A DNA stretch of 38,052 nt from Bacteroidota bacterium. Lineage in GTDB: Bacteria > Bacteroidota > Bacteroidia > Bacteroidales > GCA-2748055. The position numbers and the translations under genes are program-made. The notes beneath the pieces were generated by a model, which saw nothing but the letters and a program-made list of their open reading frames with translations, was not told the DNA's origin and ran no database searches. Each line of letters opens with the position of its first letter. Position 1 is the stretch's first letter. The stretch is from positions 1 to 38,052 of the forward strand of contig DAOWFP010000066.1 of NCBI GenBank assembly GCA_030637895.1, written 5' to 3'. Shown here piece after piece: positions 19,933-29,149 of this stretch.

Positions 19933-22458
19933 GTGACCTATAATACAAAAACAAAGAATAGCTTATTGAGTCGGATATTATGGCTATTCCTACTCGCCTT
20001 CATGCACTTATGCACCATTGTTGAAGGACAGTATTATGGAATGAAGTTTGCCGGTATTGAACATTCTCTTGATCAGCGATCAGGTCTTAATCTTACTCCG
20101 GAGCATTCTCTTAATTTCAAGGGCAATCTGGATCTGGAGTTTTACCTTCGTTTTGAAGCGGATCATGAATCCTACTTTGGTTACATCTTTCGACTCATTC
20201 TCGGAGATAAGAACATCGACTTAATTCATGGTGTCGTCCCCGGTAATCCCAATAACTTCGAATTGATCCTCGATGGGAAAACCAGTGATATCGCTTTTAA
20301 GGTTCCTCTTGATGATCTAAGAAAAGGCTGGTTAAAAATCAGGCTGGAGCTAAATTTCGAAGAGGGTCAGATTACCTTCTATTACAATGACATAGCTCTG
20401 GTGGAAGATCTAGACGCCTATGATCCTAGAAGTGGTTTTCGATTGATGTTTGGGGCCAACTCATTTGGTAACTTTTCATCCACAGATGTTCCAAATATGA
20501 TTATCCGGGACGTGCAGGTGAAAAGTGGGAAAAACACCAGGATAATCTGGCCCCTGGATGAAACTGGTGGTATTATCGCCCATTCCTTTCCCGGGGGAAA
20601 TAATGGAATTGCAGTCAATCCGGAATGGTTATTGAAATACCATAATACCTGGGACCAGAGGTTGAGCAAGCAGATATCCGGAGAAGTAAAGACAGCCTTT
20701 GATTCCAAAAACGATGATCTTTATTTACTCACTACGGATTCTCTCCATATATATAATATAGCGGATGATTCCATAAGAAGCTTAGCTCTGGGATTAGCTT
20801 ACCCCCTTGAAAGTTCCACCCAAATTATCTTTGACACCTCCTCCAATAATCTATTGATGTACTCCCTGGATTATAATTTTATAGCCACTTTTGATTGGGA
20901 GACAAGGATGTGGGACACATATGATACGGGTCCAAGAGATATTACAGTCTACTGGCACCACAGCCGTTTTATTGATCAGGATGGATCGCTTATTGCCTTC
21001 GGTGGCTATGGGCAGTATACCTTTAAAAATTCGGTATTTCTCTGGAATCCCGAAAAGAGTCGTTTCGATAGCATTAGTTACCAGGGAGACTTTCTTCCCA
21101 GGTATCTTGCAGGGGCAGGCTATAATCCCGGCGATAGTCTTTTCTATTTAATAGGTGGCTACGGTAGTGAAAGCGGAAAACAATCTGAGAGTCCGGACTA
21201 CTATTATGAGTTGATCCGTTTCTCCCCGGACGACAGAGCTTTTTCCAATGTGCATAAGTTCGAGGATACAGAGGCCGGATTCTGCTTTGCTAATTCCATT
21301 GTTTTTGATGATGCCAACAATCTTTATGCGCTTTATTTTCCCAAATATCAATTTGACAACCAGCTCCAGTTAATCAAGGTCTCACCTGAGAATCCTGAAA
21401 TTTTTGAGCTGGGGAACGCCATTGATTTCAGTTTTCTGGATATAAACTCAAGTGCTGATCTTTATTACAGCCAGAGATCCGGTTCCCTCCTGGCATTATC
21501 ATCCTACACTTCAGATGGCACCACTCAGGTCTCTATTAATACCATTGCATTTCCACCGCAAAGTTTTTCGACAAAAACTGTAGCAGAGCAAAAACGAAAC
21601 CCTGGTATTGTTAAATACTTTTTGATTGCAGTCCTGGTGTTTGTAGCCAGCTACCTGATTAGTCTTCTAAGGAAAAAGGGGAAGTCTTCAAAAAGAAAAA
21701 CTATTTCTACCCACAGGGAAGGAGCTCCAACAACCAGGGCGAACTCCATCATCCTATTCGGGGGATTCCAGGTAATAGACAAAGCCGGGAACGATATCAC
21801 AGGTCAGTTTACCCCCCTGCCGAAGAAATTATTTCTGTTCATTCTTCTGCACTCCTTGCGAAACGATAAAGGGGTCTCATCCAACACCCTTTATGAAACC
21901 TTCTGGTTTGAAAAAGCAGTGGAAAGTGCCAGAAATAACAGGGCTGTGAATATCGTAAAATTGAAATCCCTGCTCGACAGTCTTGATTCTGCTGCCATCT
22001 CAAAAGCTACCGGTTACTGGAAATTCAATTTTGACCCTGCTGCGATATCTATAGACTATTTTGAATACCTGCAACTTGTCAGCCAGACAAAGGAAACAAC
22101 AAGGGAGCAAGTTGTTCGTCTTCTGGCTATTATTGAAAACAATCCCTTTTTAAACAATACAAATGCTGATTGGCTCGACCCCTTCAAATCTGAAGTATCC
22201 AATGCCATCATTGACACCTTATTCAGGTATATCCATAACGCTGATGATGATCCAGAGTTTCTGCTGCACCTGACCAAATGCATTTTTCAATGTGATATCG
22301 TTAGTGAAGAAGCACTTAAGATCCAGTTGCGCTTGCTCATCAAGCAAGGCAAGCACAGCCTGGCACAGAAAGCTTACTCGATTTTTCTTAAGGAGTACGA
22401 AACGCTTTATAATGAAGCCTACGGTTTAAGCTTTAAACAGCTTATTGGCGAGGAGTAG
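19933..22458 (+). CDS. Membrane-spanning SARP/OmpR-type one-component regulator with LamG-like and Kelch-like ectodomain
   Basis: 841 aa from GTG at 19933 (in-frame stop TAA at 19900-19902 upstream; no earlier ATG). Signal-like SRILWLFLLAFMHLCTIVEG; LamG-like residues ~35-200; Kelch-like IAFGGYGQYTFKNSVFLWNPEKSRF and FYLIGGYGSESGK; TM IVKYFLIAVLVFVASYLISLL; cytoplasmic ILFGGFQVIDKAGNDITGQFTPLPKKLFLFILLHSLRNDKGVSSNTLYETFWFEKAVESARNNRAVNIVKLKSLL resembling a SARP winged helix, then a helical BTAD-like tail. Confidence 0.8.
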   Translation: MTYNTKTKNSLLSRILWLFLLAFMHLCTIVEGQYYGMKFAGIEHSLDQRSGLNLTPEHSLNFKGNLDLEFYLRFEADHESYFGYIFRLILGDKNIDLIHGVVPGNPNNFELILDGKTSDIAFKVPLDDLRKGWLKIRLELNFEEGQITFYYNDIALVEDLDAYDPRSGFRLMFGANSFGNFSSTDVPNMIIRDVQVKSGKNTRIIWPLDETGGIIAHSFPGGNNGIAVNPEWLLKYHNTWDQRLSKQISGEVKTAFDSKNDDLYLLTTDSLHIYNIADDSIRSLALGLAYPLESSTQIIFDTSSNNLLMYSLDYNFIATFDWETRMWDTYDTGPRDITVYWHHSRFIDQDGSLIAFGGYGQYTFKNSVFLWNPEKSRFDSISYQGDFLPRYLAGAGYNPGDSLFYLIGGYGSESGKQSESPDYYYELIRFSPDDRAFSNVHKFEDTEAGFCFANSIVFDDANNLYALYFPKYQFDNQLQLIKVSPENPEIFELGNAIDFSFLDINSSADLYYSQRSGSLLALSSYTSDGTTQVSINTIAFPPQSFSTKTVAEQKRNPGIVKYFLIAVLVFVASYLISLLRKKGKSSKRKTISTHREGAPTTRANSIILFGGFQVIDKAGNDITGQFTPLPKKLFLFILLHSLRNDKGVSSNTLYETFWFEKAVESARNNRAVNIVKLKSLLDSLDSAAISKATGYWKFNFDPAAISIDYFEYLQLVSQTKETTREQVVRLLAIIENNPFLNNTNADWLDPFKSEVSNAIIDTLFRYIHNADDDPEFLLHLTKCIFQCDIVSEEALKIQLRLLIKQGKHSLAQKAYSIFLKEYETLYNEAYGLSFKQLIGEE

Positions 22459-22467
22459 TAACACCCT

Positions 22468-22501
22468 AAAAAAAGAGAGTGTACCTTTTGATACACCCTC
22501 T
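22468..22501 (-). terminator. Rho-independent-like terminator for the minus-strand GH92
   Basis: Minus strand: agagggtgta-tcaaaagg-tacactctct followed by tttttta; 10-bp stem with one mismatch and a T tract. Located ~130 bp beyond the GH92 stop, between convergent genes. Confidence 0.7.
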
Positions 22502-22591
22502 AAACCTGAAATACTTCAACTAACTAAATTACTACTAAAAAACTACTTGCGTTATTCTGGGTGCTAATATATAGCTGGATAAATAAAAAAT

Positions 22592-22624
22592 TATTAATAA
22601 TACCTTAATACAGTAATTAATTTC
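22592..22624. promoter_or_regulatory. Candidate site D: TTAA direct repeats, 11-bp phase
   Basis: tattaataata|ccttaatacag|taattaatttc; TTAA at 22594 and 22605 (11 bp), third copy off by one at 22617. Lies 3' of GH92. Confidence 0.3.
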
Positions 22625-22628
22625 GTTT

Positions 22629-24926
22629 TTATTCCCAGAACACTCTTTTTTCTGGTCCCATTATGAATGTAATGGTGGCACCTGCCTCAATATCAGCGTG
22701 ATTAATATATGGTTCCTCTAGCTTAACTCCATTTAGTTGAACCTCCTGTACATATGGATTGGCTTCTGATCTGTTCCTGGCGATAACACTAAAAATCTTC
22801 CCATTGGCCATATCAATTTCCACCCTGTCAAAGGAGGGGCGCCCTATAGAGTAACGAACATCACCCGGACATACAGGATAAAAGCCAATGGAATTCAGAA
22901 TGTACCAGGCAGACATCTGTCCGCAATCCTCATTCCCCACAATTCCATCAGGTTTATCTGTGTAGAACTGCTCCAGGATCTCTGAGACAAGCTCCTGTGT
23001 TCTCCAGGGCTGATCCACGTAGTTATAAAGGTAGGCGATATGGTGACTGGGCTCATTTCCATGTGCATACTGTCCAATCAGGCCTGTAATATCCACACTT
23101 TTCTCTTCCCCAAGAACTTCTGAGGTAATGCTAAAGAGCGAATCAAGTTTAATGATAAATGACTCTGGCCCTCCCATCAGATCAATCAGCCCGTAAACAT
23201 CATGCGGTACATACCAGGTCCATTGCCATGCATTTCCCTCAACATAGGGTGTTGCCCAATGGGCCGAGTACCTTGGATGAAAGGGCTCCAACCAGCTTCC
23301 ATCCAGATTCTTACCACGCATAAAGCCAAGCTCTGGATCAAAATAGGTGGAGTAGCGCTTTGACTTTGCGAAGAACTCCTCGGCTAAATCCTCTTCACCC
23401 ATTTCTTTTGCCATGCTTGCTATGGCCCAGTAGTTATAAGCGAATTCCAATGCCTTTGATACAGAAGAATGCTCCAGATCGCATGGAATGAAGCCATATT
23501 TTTCCTCAAATAACTTCGCTTCCGGCATCAGGTTCCCCCAGGCCTCCTCAGAGGGATAGTTGATCTCTTTAATGGTGTCATAAGCCACTGAATGAACGAT
23601 TGCTTCAAGTGCCTTCTCCGCATCAAAGTTGCGATGGCCCTTCATATAGGCATCAACGATTACCGAAACCGCATGTGATCCGATCATGGTTCCTGTATAG
23701 TTGGAAGCCAATCCCCACATGGGTAATATTCCGCCTTCATCGTATTTCCGCAGGAGAGCCCTGATTAGCTCCTGGTTGTAATCCTGGTTCAGTATGGTAA
23801 ACAAGGGATGAAGCGCACGGTGGGTATCCCACAAGGAAAATACTGTATAATTGGGGCTGCTGGAGTAATGAATCTGCTGATCCATGCCCCGGTAGGTCCC
23901 ATCCACATCAGAATAGATCCCCGGGTATATGGAACTATGGTACAGGGCAGTATAAAAGGTCCTTTTCTCACTCAGGTCATTTGTCTCTATCCGTACTTTT
24001 GACAGCTCCTTCTCCCAGATCCTCTCCGCCTGGCTGCTGATGTAATCGAAATCCCATCCATTTAACTCCTGGTTCAGGTTCTTTGCCGATCCTTCATAAC
24101 TAACTGCACTAAGTCCAATCTTTGCAATAACCTGCTCCCCTTCTTCCGTATGAAATTTTAATTTAAGCTTCGCATTCTTACCTGATACACTTGTACTGCC
24201 CTCCTGCAGCTCATTGTCCAGGTATAACTCGGCATCAAAGGGTTTTGAAAATTTCGCAGTAAAATAGACATAATGATTCTTCGCCCACCCGGAAGTCACT
24301 TTCAGGCCCTGGATCTCTTGCTTATTAAGTATTTTAATCTCGTGAAGAGGGTTTTCATGACCATGAATGGTATGTGTTAGATCTATCAGAATTCCAGCAT
24401 TCTCTGCTTCAGGAAAAGTATAGCGGTGCATTCCCGTATGGTAAGTCGAGCTTAATTCAACTCCTACATTATAATCTGTTAGCTCAACGCTGTAGTAGCC
24501 AGGTCGGGCACTTTCCTTCTCTTTGTTAAATCTTGATCTGTATCCTGAATCGATCTGATCTTCAGAACCTGCATCCAGGGAAACTTCCCCGGTATAAGGC
24601 ATAAATAAAATATCTCCATAGTCTCCAATTCCGGTTCCACTCAGATGGGTATGGCTGAAACCAAGGATGGAAGAGTCTGAGTAGTGATAACCGGCGCAGG
24701 CATCCCAGCCAAGGGTACGTGTATCAGGACTAAGTTGTACCATACCAAAGGGAAGTGTGGCACCGGGAAATGTATGTCCATGGAAATCAGTACCGATAAA
24801 AGGGTCTACATAAGCAACGAATTCTGCACGATTCCGGCTTTTTATTATGGGCCCGCCACAGGCAAAAACGATAAGCGCAAATAGCGTGATGAGGAAAAGT
24901 GGACTTTTGAATCCTATCGTTGTCAT
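22629..24926 (-). CDS. GH92 alpha-mannosidase (canonical motif set)
   Basis: 765 aa. YVDPFIGTDFHGHTFPGATLPFGMVQLSPDT, GWDACAGYHYSDSSILGFSHTHLSGTG, YAHGNEPSHHIAYLYNY, IVGNEDCGQMSAWYILNSIGFYPVCPG. Confidence 0.96.
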   Translation of the reverse strand: MTTIGFKSPLFLITLFALIVFACGGPIIKSRNRAEFVAYVDPFIGTDFHGHTFPGATLPFGMVQLSPDTRTLGWDACAGYHYSDSSILGFSHTHLSGTGIGDYGDILFMPYTGEVSLDAGSEDQIDSGYRSRFNKEKESARPGYYSVELTDYNVGVELSSTYHTGMHRYTFPEAENAGILIDLTHTIHGHENPLHEIKILNKQEIQGLKVTSGWAKNHYVYFTAKFSKPFDAELYLDNELQEGSTSVSGKNAKLKLKFHTEEGEQVIAKIGLSAVSYEGSAKNLNQELNGWDFDYISSQAERIWEKELSKVRIETNDLSEKRTFYTALYHSSIYPGIYSDVDGTYRGMDQQIHYSSSPNYTVFSLWDTHRALHPLFTILNQDYNQELIRALLRKYDEGGILPMWGLASNYTGTMIGSHAVSVIVDAYMKGHRNFDAEKALEAIVHSVAYDTIKEINYPSEEAWGNLMPEAKLFEEKYGFIPCDLEHSSVSKALEFAYNYWAIASMAKEMGEEDLAEEFFAKSKRYSTYFDPELGFMRGKNLDGSWLEPFHPRYSAHWATPYVEGNAWQWTWYVPHDVYGLIDLMGGPESFIIKLDSLFSITSEVLGEEKSVDITGLIGQYAHGNEPSHHIAYLYNYVDQPWRTQELVSEILEQFYTDKPDGIVGNEDCGQMSAWYILNSIGFYPVCPGDVRYSIGRPSFDRVEIDMANGKIFSVIARNRSEANPYVQEVQLNGVKLEEPYINHADIEAGATITFIMGPEKRVFWE

Positions 24927-24965
24927 GCCTTCTAAATTCTAATTAGGCATAAAATAAGATTGGCA

Positions 24966-24998
24966 ACTTAATTTTCGATTAACAAATGATTAATTTAC
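24966..24998. promoter_or_regulatory. Candidate operator E: three TTAA direct repeats, exact 11-bp phase
   Basis: acttaattttc|gattaacaaat|gattaatttac; TTAA at 24968, 24979, 24990; 42 bp upstream of the GH92 start, overlapping the SGNH stop codon. Confidence 0.5.
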
Positions 24999-25717
24999 CG
25001 GGAATCCAATAATTTTGTAGTTGAACTCACTAATTTACTGATAATTTCCCCCACCCATTCCCTGTATTGCTCTCCACTGGGGTGCAATCCGTCTTCGGCC
25101 ACCAGTCCAGGCTCACTTAGCCCCCTCCTGGATATGGGTGTGATATCTAAGCAGGCAATGTCAAATTCAGCTGCTATCCTTTTATTAATCTCGTTATAGG
25201 CATCTATTTCTCTGCTTATGGTCTTGTCCCTTTTCCCAAAGGGTGTAAAGGCATAATCGGGAATAGAGAGTATAAACACTCGGGAGGAATCCTGGGCGAC
25301 AAGCTCCAGAGCCTTATCGATGATTTGCCGCAACTCAGGTTCATAGATATTGATATCCAGGCCCTGGTACTGATTATTTACGCCAATAAGGATGGATACC
25401 AGGTTATAGCTTATATTCCTGTCAAGATCCTTATTAAAACCATTTAATAGATCTGAGGTGGTCCATCCTGTAACTGCAATGTAATCAGGATCCTTTGCTT
25501 TTATACCCTTACTCCTGAGAGCAGCTATAAACTGATATGGCCATCGCTGTTCAGGCTTCACACTCTCTCCAATGGTATAAGAGTCACCCAGTGCCAGCAT
25601 TCGAACCTCCTGCGAAATTGTAATTTCCTGTGACAGAATTTGCATATTCATAGCTAAAAGAATTATATACAGAAAAAGATTTTTTAGAGCTAAACTTTTT
25701 TTAAATATTCGTCTCAT
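24995..25717 (-). CDS. SGNH/GDSL-type hydrolase
   Basis: Start re-assigned to Met17 (MRRIFKKSLALKNLFLYIILLAMNMQILSQ). MLALGDSYTIGE block I, ILIGVNNQYQ, EDGLHPSGEQYREW block V. Confidence 0.88.
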   Translation of the reverse strand: MRRIFKKSLALKNLFLYIILLAMNMQILSQEITISQEVRMLALGDSYTIGESVKPEQRWPYQFIAALRSKGIKAKDPDYIAVTGWTTSDLLNGFNKDLDRNISYNLVSILIGVNNQYQGLDINIYEPELRQIIDKALELVAQDSSRVFILSIPDYAFTPFGKRDKTISREIDAYNEINKRIAAEFDIACLDITPISRRGLSEPGLVAEDGLHPSGEQYREWVGEIISKLVSSTTKLLDSR

Positions 25718-25763
25718 GCTTAGTTGTTTTGTACATTCGTATGATATAATAATAAAAACAATC

Positions 25764-26459
25764 ATGAAAAAAACGCTTTCTCATTCCCTAACAACCTTAT
25801 TCCTTCTATTTTCACTGTTTGCAAGCTCCCATGGACAAGAGAGCTGGATCAAGCTTTTCGATGGTCAGACATTGAAGGGATGGTCCGTACACAGTGGTAA
25901 TGCCACTTACAAAGTGGAGGACGGAGCCATTGTGGGACAGGCCGTGAAAAACAGTCCCAATACCTTCCTGTGCACCGACCGTGAATTTAGTGATTTTATC
26001 CTTGAATTCGAGGTTTTGGTTGATGATGAACTCAATTCCGGAGTGCAGTTCAGAAGCCATATCGCTCCTCAGGAATTGGTCTTCTGGTTCAGGAATGATA
26101 AAGGAGACTATCAGCCTACAACCATCCCTGCAGACAGGGTATACGGGTACCAGGTGGAAATCGCTGCCGGAGGTGGGTCCGGGGGGGTTTACGATGAAGC
26201 CCGAAGGGCCATGACGCCCTGGTGGCCAGAGGAGGGTTCAGAAGAAAGAAAGGCATTTAAGAGTAAGAAATGGAATATCTATCGGATTGAATGCAAAGGT
26301 GATTCAATCAGGACCATTGTGAATGGAGTGATCGTAACTGACTTCAGGGATGCTCTGTCGGGCAGAGGTATCATTGGCCTGCAGGTACATGATGTGGGTA
26401 ATGATTCCACCCCCTACCAGGTACGATGGAGAAACATCAGGCTGCTGCCACTGGATTAA
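25764..26459 (+). CDS. DUF1080 (3-keto-disaccharide hydrolase family) protein
   Basis: Start re-assigned to Met17 of the 25716 ORF (MKKTLSHSLTTLFLLFSLFASSHGQ). WIKLFDGQTLKGWSVHSG, EVLVDDELNSGVQFRSH, YGYQVEIAAG, GIIGLQVH. Confidence 0.92.
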   Translation: MKKTLSHSLTTLFLLFSLFASSHGQESWIKLFDGQTLKGWSVHSGNATYKVEDGAIVGQAVKNSPNTFLCTDREFSDFILEFEVLVDDELNSGVQFRSHIAPQELVFWFRNDKGDYQPTTIPADRVYGYQVEIAAGGGSGGVYDEARRAMTPWWPEEGSEERKAFKSKKWNIYRIECKGDSIRTIVNGVIVTDFRDALSGRGIIGLQVHDVGNDSTPYQVRWRNIRLLPLD

Positions 26460-26465
26460 AATTGA

Positions 26466-27980
26466 TCAGTTTCCCATAAACAGACTGGCTGAAGAAAATT
26501 CCGGATCGCAGGTAAGATTCACGTGCAGCTTTCGAAGTCCGGCTTCATCGCCCGGTGTGGGAATATGGGTCAGGTGGACCTCACAGTTCCGCAATTCGGC
26601 AAGTTTTTCAATAGCCAACTGAGCCGCGGGGTTGGAGATGGCAGAGATTCCGAGCATAATAAGGGTTTCTTCCACGTCGAGGCTGATCATTTTTCCAGTG
26701 AGGACTTCCTTTTTAAGAAATGTGACTTTTTCTATCATGTTTGCCGGGAGAAGGTGCATATGATCGGGCAGCTCTGCCAGGTGCTTGGCAGCATTCAGAA
26801 TCAAGCTTGATGCCGAATGCAACAAGGGGGAATTCTTGCCACTTATGAGGGTGCCATCTCTCAGTTCAATGGCGGCCCCGCAAAATATTCCATTGGACCC
26901 TTTACCTGATTCTCTTGCATCCAGGGCAGCCTGTCTGGCTGGCTGAACCACCTTCCTGTCTTTTACTCTGGCATTTACCTTTTCCATAATTAACTCGGCC
27001 CTGTCAAGGGCTTCTCTGTCCACAAGCCCCATGGTATACTCCACAGCACACCGGAAATACCTGCGGATAATTTCCTGGTGGGAAGCCTCTGCGATCACCG
27101 CATCATCTACAATACCGGCACTTGCTCTGTTGACGCCCATGTCAGTGGGACTTTTGTAGATGGACTCCTCCCCTGTTATCTTTTCAAGTATTCTTCTTAG
27201 TAAAGGAAAGGCTTCAATGTCCCTGTTATAGTTAACCGTTTTCTCATTATATGCTTCCAGGTGATGATGATCAATCTGTACGATGTCCTTCAGGTCCACC
27301 GTAGCTGCCTCGTAAGCAGTATTCACATTATGCGAGAGAGGAAGGTTCCAGATGGGAAAGGTTTCGAATTTGGCATACCCGGCCTTAACTCCAAGTTTAT
27401 ATTCATGATACATATTGTTGAGACAGGTAGCCAGTTTTCCACTGCCCGGTCCGGGAGCAGTCACAACCACGATAGGTTTTTTTGTCTCTATGTAAGGATT
27501 GGCTCCATATCCCTGATCACTGACTATCTGGTCCACATCCATGGGATAACCCTTCGTATATCCATGTGTATATACCTTGATTCCGTTTCTCTCAAGCTTG
27601 TTTTTGAATGAGGTTGCCTGGGCTTGTTCATGGTAGCGTGTTATTACCACAGCAGTTATTTCAAGTCCCCATTCCTTAAACTCATCAATGGTTCTTAGTA
27701 CATCTGAATCATAACTTATGCCAAAATCTGCCCTGATTTTCCTTTTTTCGATATCGCCTGCATGCACACAAAGAATGATATCGATTTTATCTTTTAATTC
27801 CTGAAGGAGACGCATTTTTACATTCGGATCGAAACCAGGCAGAACCCTTGAAGCATGATAATCGTACATGATTTTCCCCCCGAATTCCAGATAGAGTTTC
27901 TCGGGAAAATGATTCACACGCTCCAGGATAGAAGTGGTTTGTTCCTTAATGTAGGCTTCATTGTCGAATCCAATTTTCAT
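26466..27980 (-). CDS. DUF1846 family protein
   Basis: 504 aa. MKIGFDNEAYIKEQTTSILERVNHFPEKLYLEFGGKIMYDYHASRVLPGFDPNVKMRLL and VVTAPGPGSGKLATCLNNMYHEYKLGVKAGYAKFETFPIWNLPLSHNVN match the family as I know it. Confidence 0.88.
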   Translation of the reverse strand: MKIGFDNEAYIKEQTTSILERVNHFPEKLYLEFGGKIMYDYHASRVLPGFDPNVKMRLLQELKDKIDIILCVHAGDIEKRKIRADFGISYDSDVLRTIDEFKEWGLEITAVVITRYHEQAQATSFKNKLERNGIKVYTHGYTKGYPMDVDQIVSDQGYGANPYIETKKPIVVVTAPGPGSGKLATCLNNMYHEYKLGVKAGYAKFETFPIWNLPLSHNVNTAYEAATVDLKDIVQIDHHHLEAYNEKTVNYNRDIEAFPLLRRILEKITGEESIYKSPTDMGVNRASAGIVDDAVIAEASHQEIIRRYFRCAVEYTMGLVDREALDRAELIMEKVNARVKDRKVVQPARQAALDARESGKGSNGIFCGAAIELRDGTLISGKNSPLLHSASSLILNAAKHLAELPDHMHLLPANMIEKVTFLKKEVLTGKMISLDVEETLIMLGISAISNPAAQLAIEKLAELRNCEVHLTHIPTPGDEAGLRKLHVNLTCDPEFSSASLFMGN

Positions 27981-28039
27981 TGCAGTTCCAGGTATATTGG
28001 TTAATAAGCACTTTTAATTTCCAATCTGATCTATGAAGC

Positions 28040-29149
28040 TTAGTTTAATGATTCCACCACATCATCCAGCAGTTTCAATGTTCCTTCCACAGGGTCACCT
28101 CCTGCTTCATATTCAGTGGAAATATACCCCTTGTAGTTTGCATCATTCAGAACCTGAACACAGCGGGCTATATCCACATCCGGATACCTTGACCACCGCT
28201 TGGCATGGCACATCGAAGTGGCCATGGGGATCAATACTTCAAGACCGTTATAGAGCATATACGCATGTTCCCAGTTGCAAAAATCGGGAGAGGCTTCGCA
28301 GAATGGACTATTTACCTCATTGAGGATGATTCTAATATTTATGGGATTTGCAGCCAATCCCCAATGGTTCTCTATGGTAAGCTTAACACCAACTTTTTCA
28401 CCATAATCGGCCATTTCCTTAAAGGATTCAATGGCATTCTTCAAATAGGGTTCGATCTCCAGATTCTGAGGATATCCACCCTGAATGACAGATGCAGGTA
28501 TAATCCGGGGACCACCTGTATTTACACGCATGGACTGAACACCAATGTGTTTGGAAGCATCCAACCATAGTTTTGCCACCCGAATTCCTTCCTTTCTTTT
28601 TTCTTCATCCAGGTCAGCAATATTTCGGGGTGCATTGTTTGAGATATGGACAGCCTTCAATCCACTTGTTGAGATTTTATCAGCAAGCTTATCCAGGTAG
28701 GCTTTTGCTGAAGCTGCGCCCGGATCAAAGTCCCGGAGATAGGTGCGCCCATTTCTTTCAACCTTAACAAACATCGTATCGTCGGACAGATCTCCAAAGA
28801 GTGATGACCAAAGATCCATGGCCGGAACTCCGGGATAGGTATCAAGGGTGAACTGTGGGAAATTGAGAAGCGTAATCTCTCCATATTTTTCCTTTAAAGC
28901 AGTTGTCTCCGGACGTTCAGGTCTTGAGCCATAGGGCCGTCTTATAAAAAGCTGATTGACTGCATAGCTGTTTGATGCCATTTGCTTTAAACGCTCTTCC
29001 CTGCTTCTTTGAATCACTTTTTCATCAGGAACATGTATTGCTGATGCCCGAGTGCCCATCCCGGCTACTCCTACCATTCCAATTCCGGCTGACTTTAAAA
29101 AACTTCGACGTCTGATTGCTGAGGATTGCTTGTCAGGTAAGGATTTCAT
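28040..29149 (-). CDS. Sugar phosphate isomerase/epimerase-like (AP_endonuc_2) TIM-barrel protein with Tat-like signal
   Basis: Start re-assigned to Met53 of the 29305 ORF (MKSLPDKQSSAIRRRSFLKSAGIGMVG, twin-Arg). GVKLTIENHWGLA, YKGYISTEYEAGGDPVEGTLKLLDDV. Confidence 0.85.
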   Translation of the reverse strand: MKSLPDKQSSAIRRRSFLKSAGIGMVGVAGMGTRASAIHVPDEKVIQRSREERLKQMASNSYAVNQLFIRRPYGSRPERPETTALKEKYGEITLLNFPQFTLDTYPGVPAMDLWSSLFGDLSDDTMFVKVERNGRTYLRDFDPGAASAKAYLDKLADKISTSGLKAVHISNNAPRNIADLDEEKRKEGIRVAKLWLDASKHIGVQSMRVNTGGPRIIPASVIQGGYPQNLEIEPYLKNAIESFKEMADYGEKVGVKLTIENHWGLAANPINIRIILNEVNSPFCEASPDFCNWEHAYMLYNGLEVLIPMATSMCHAKRWSRYPDVDIARCVQVLNDANYKGYISTEYEAGGDPVEGTLKLLDDVVESLN

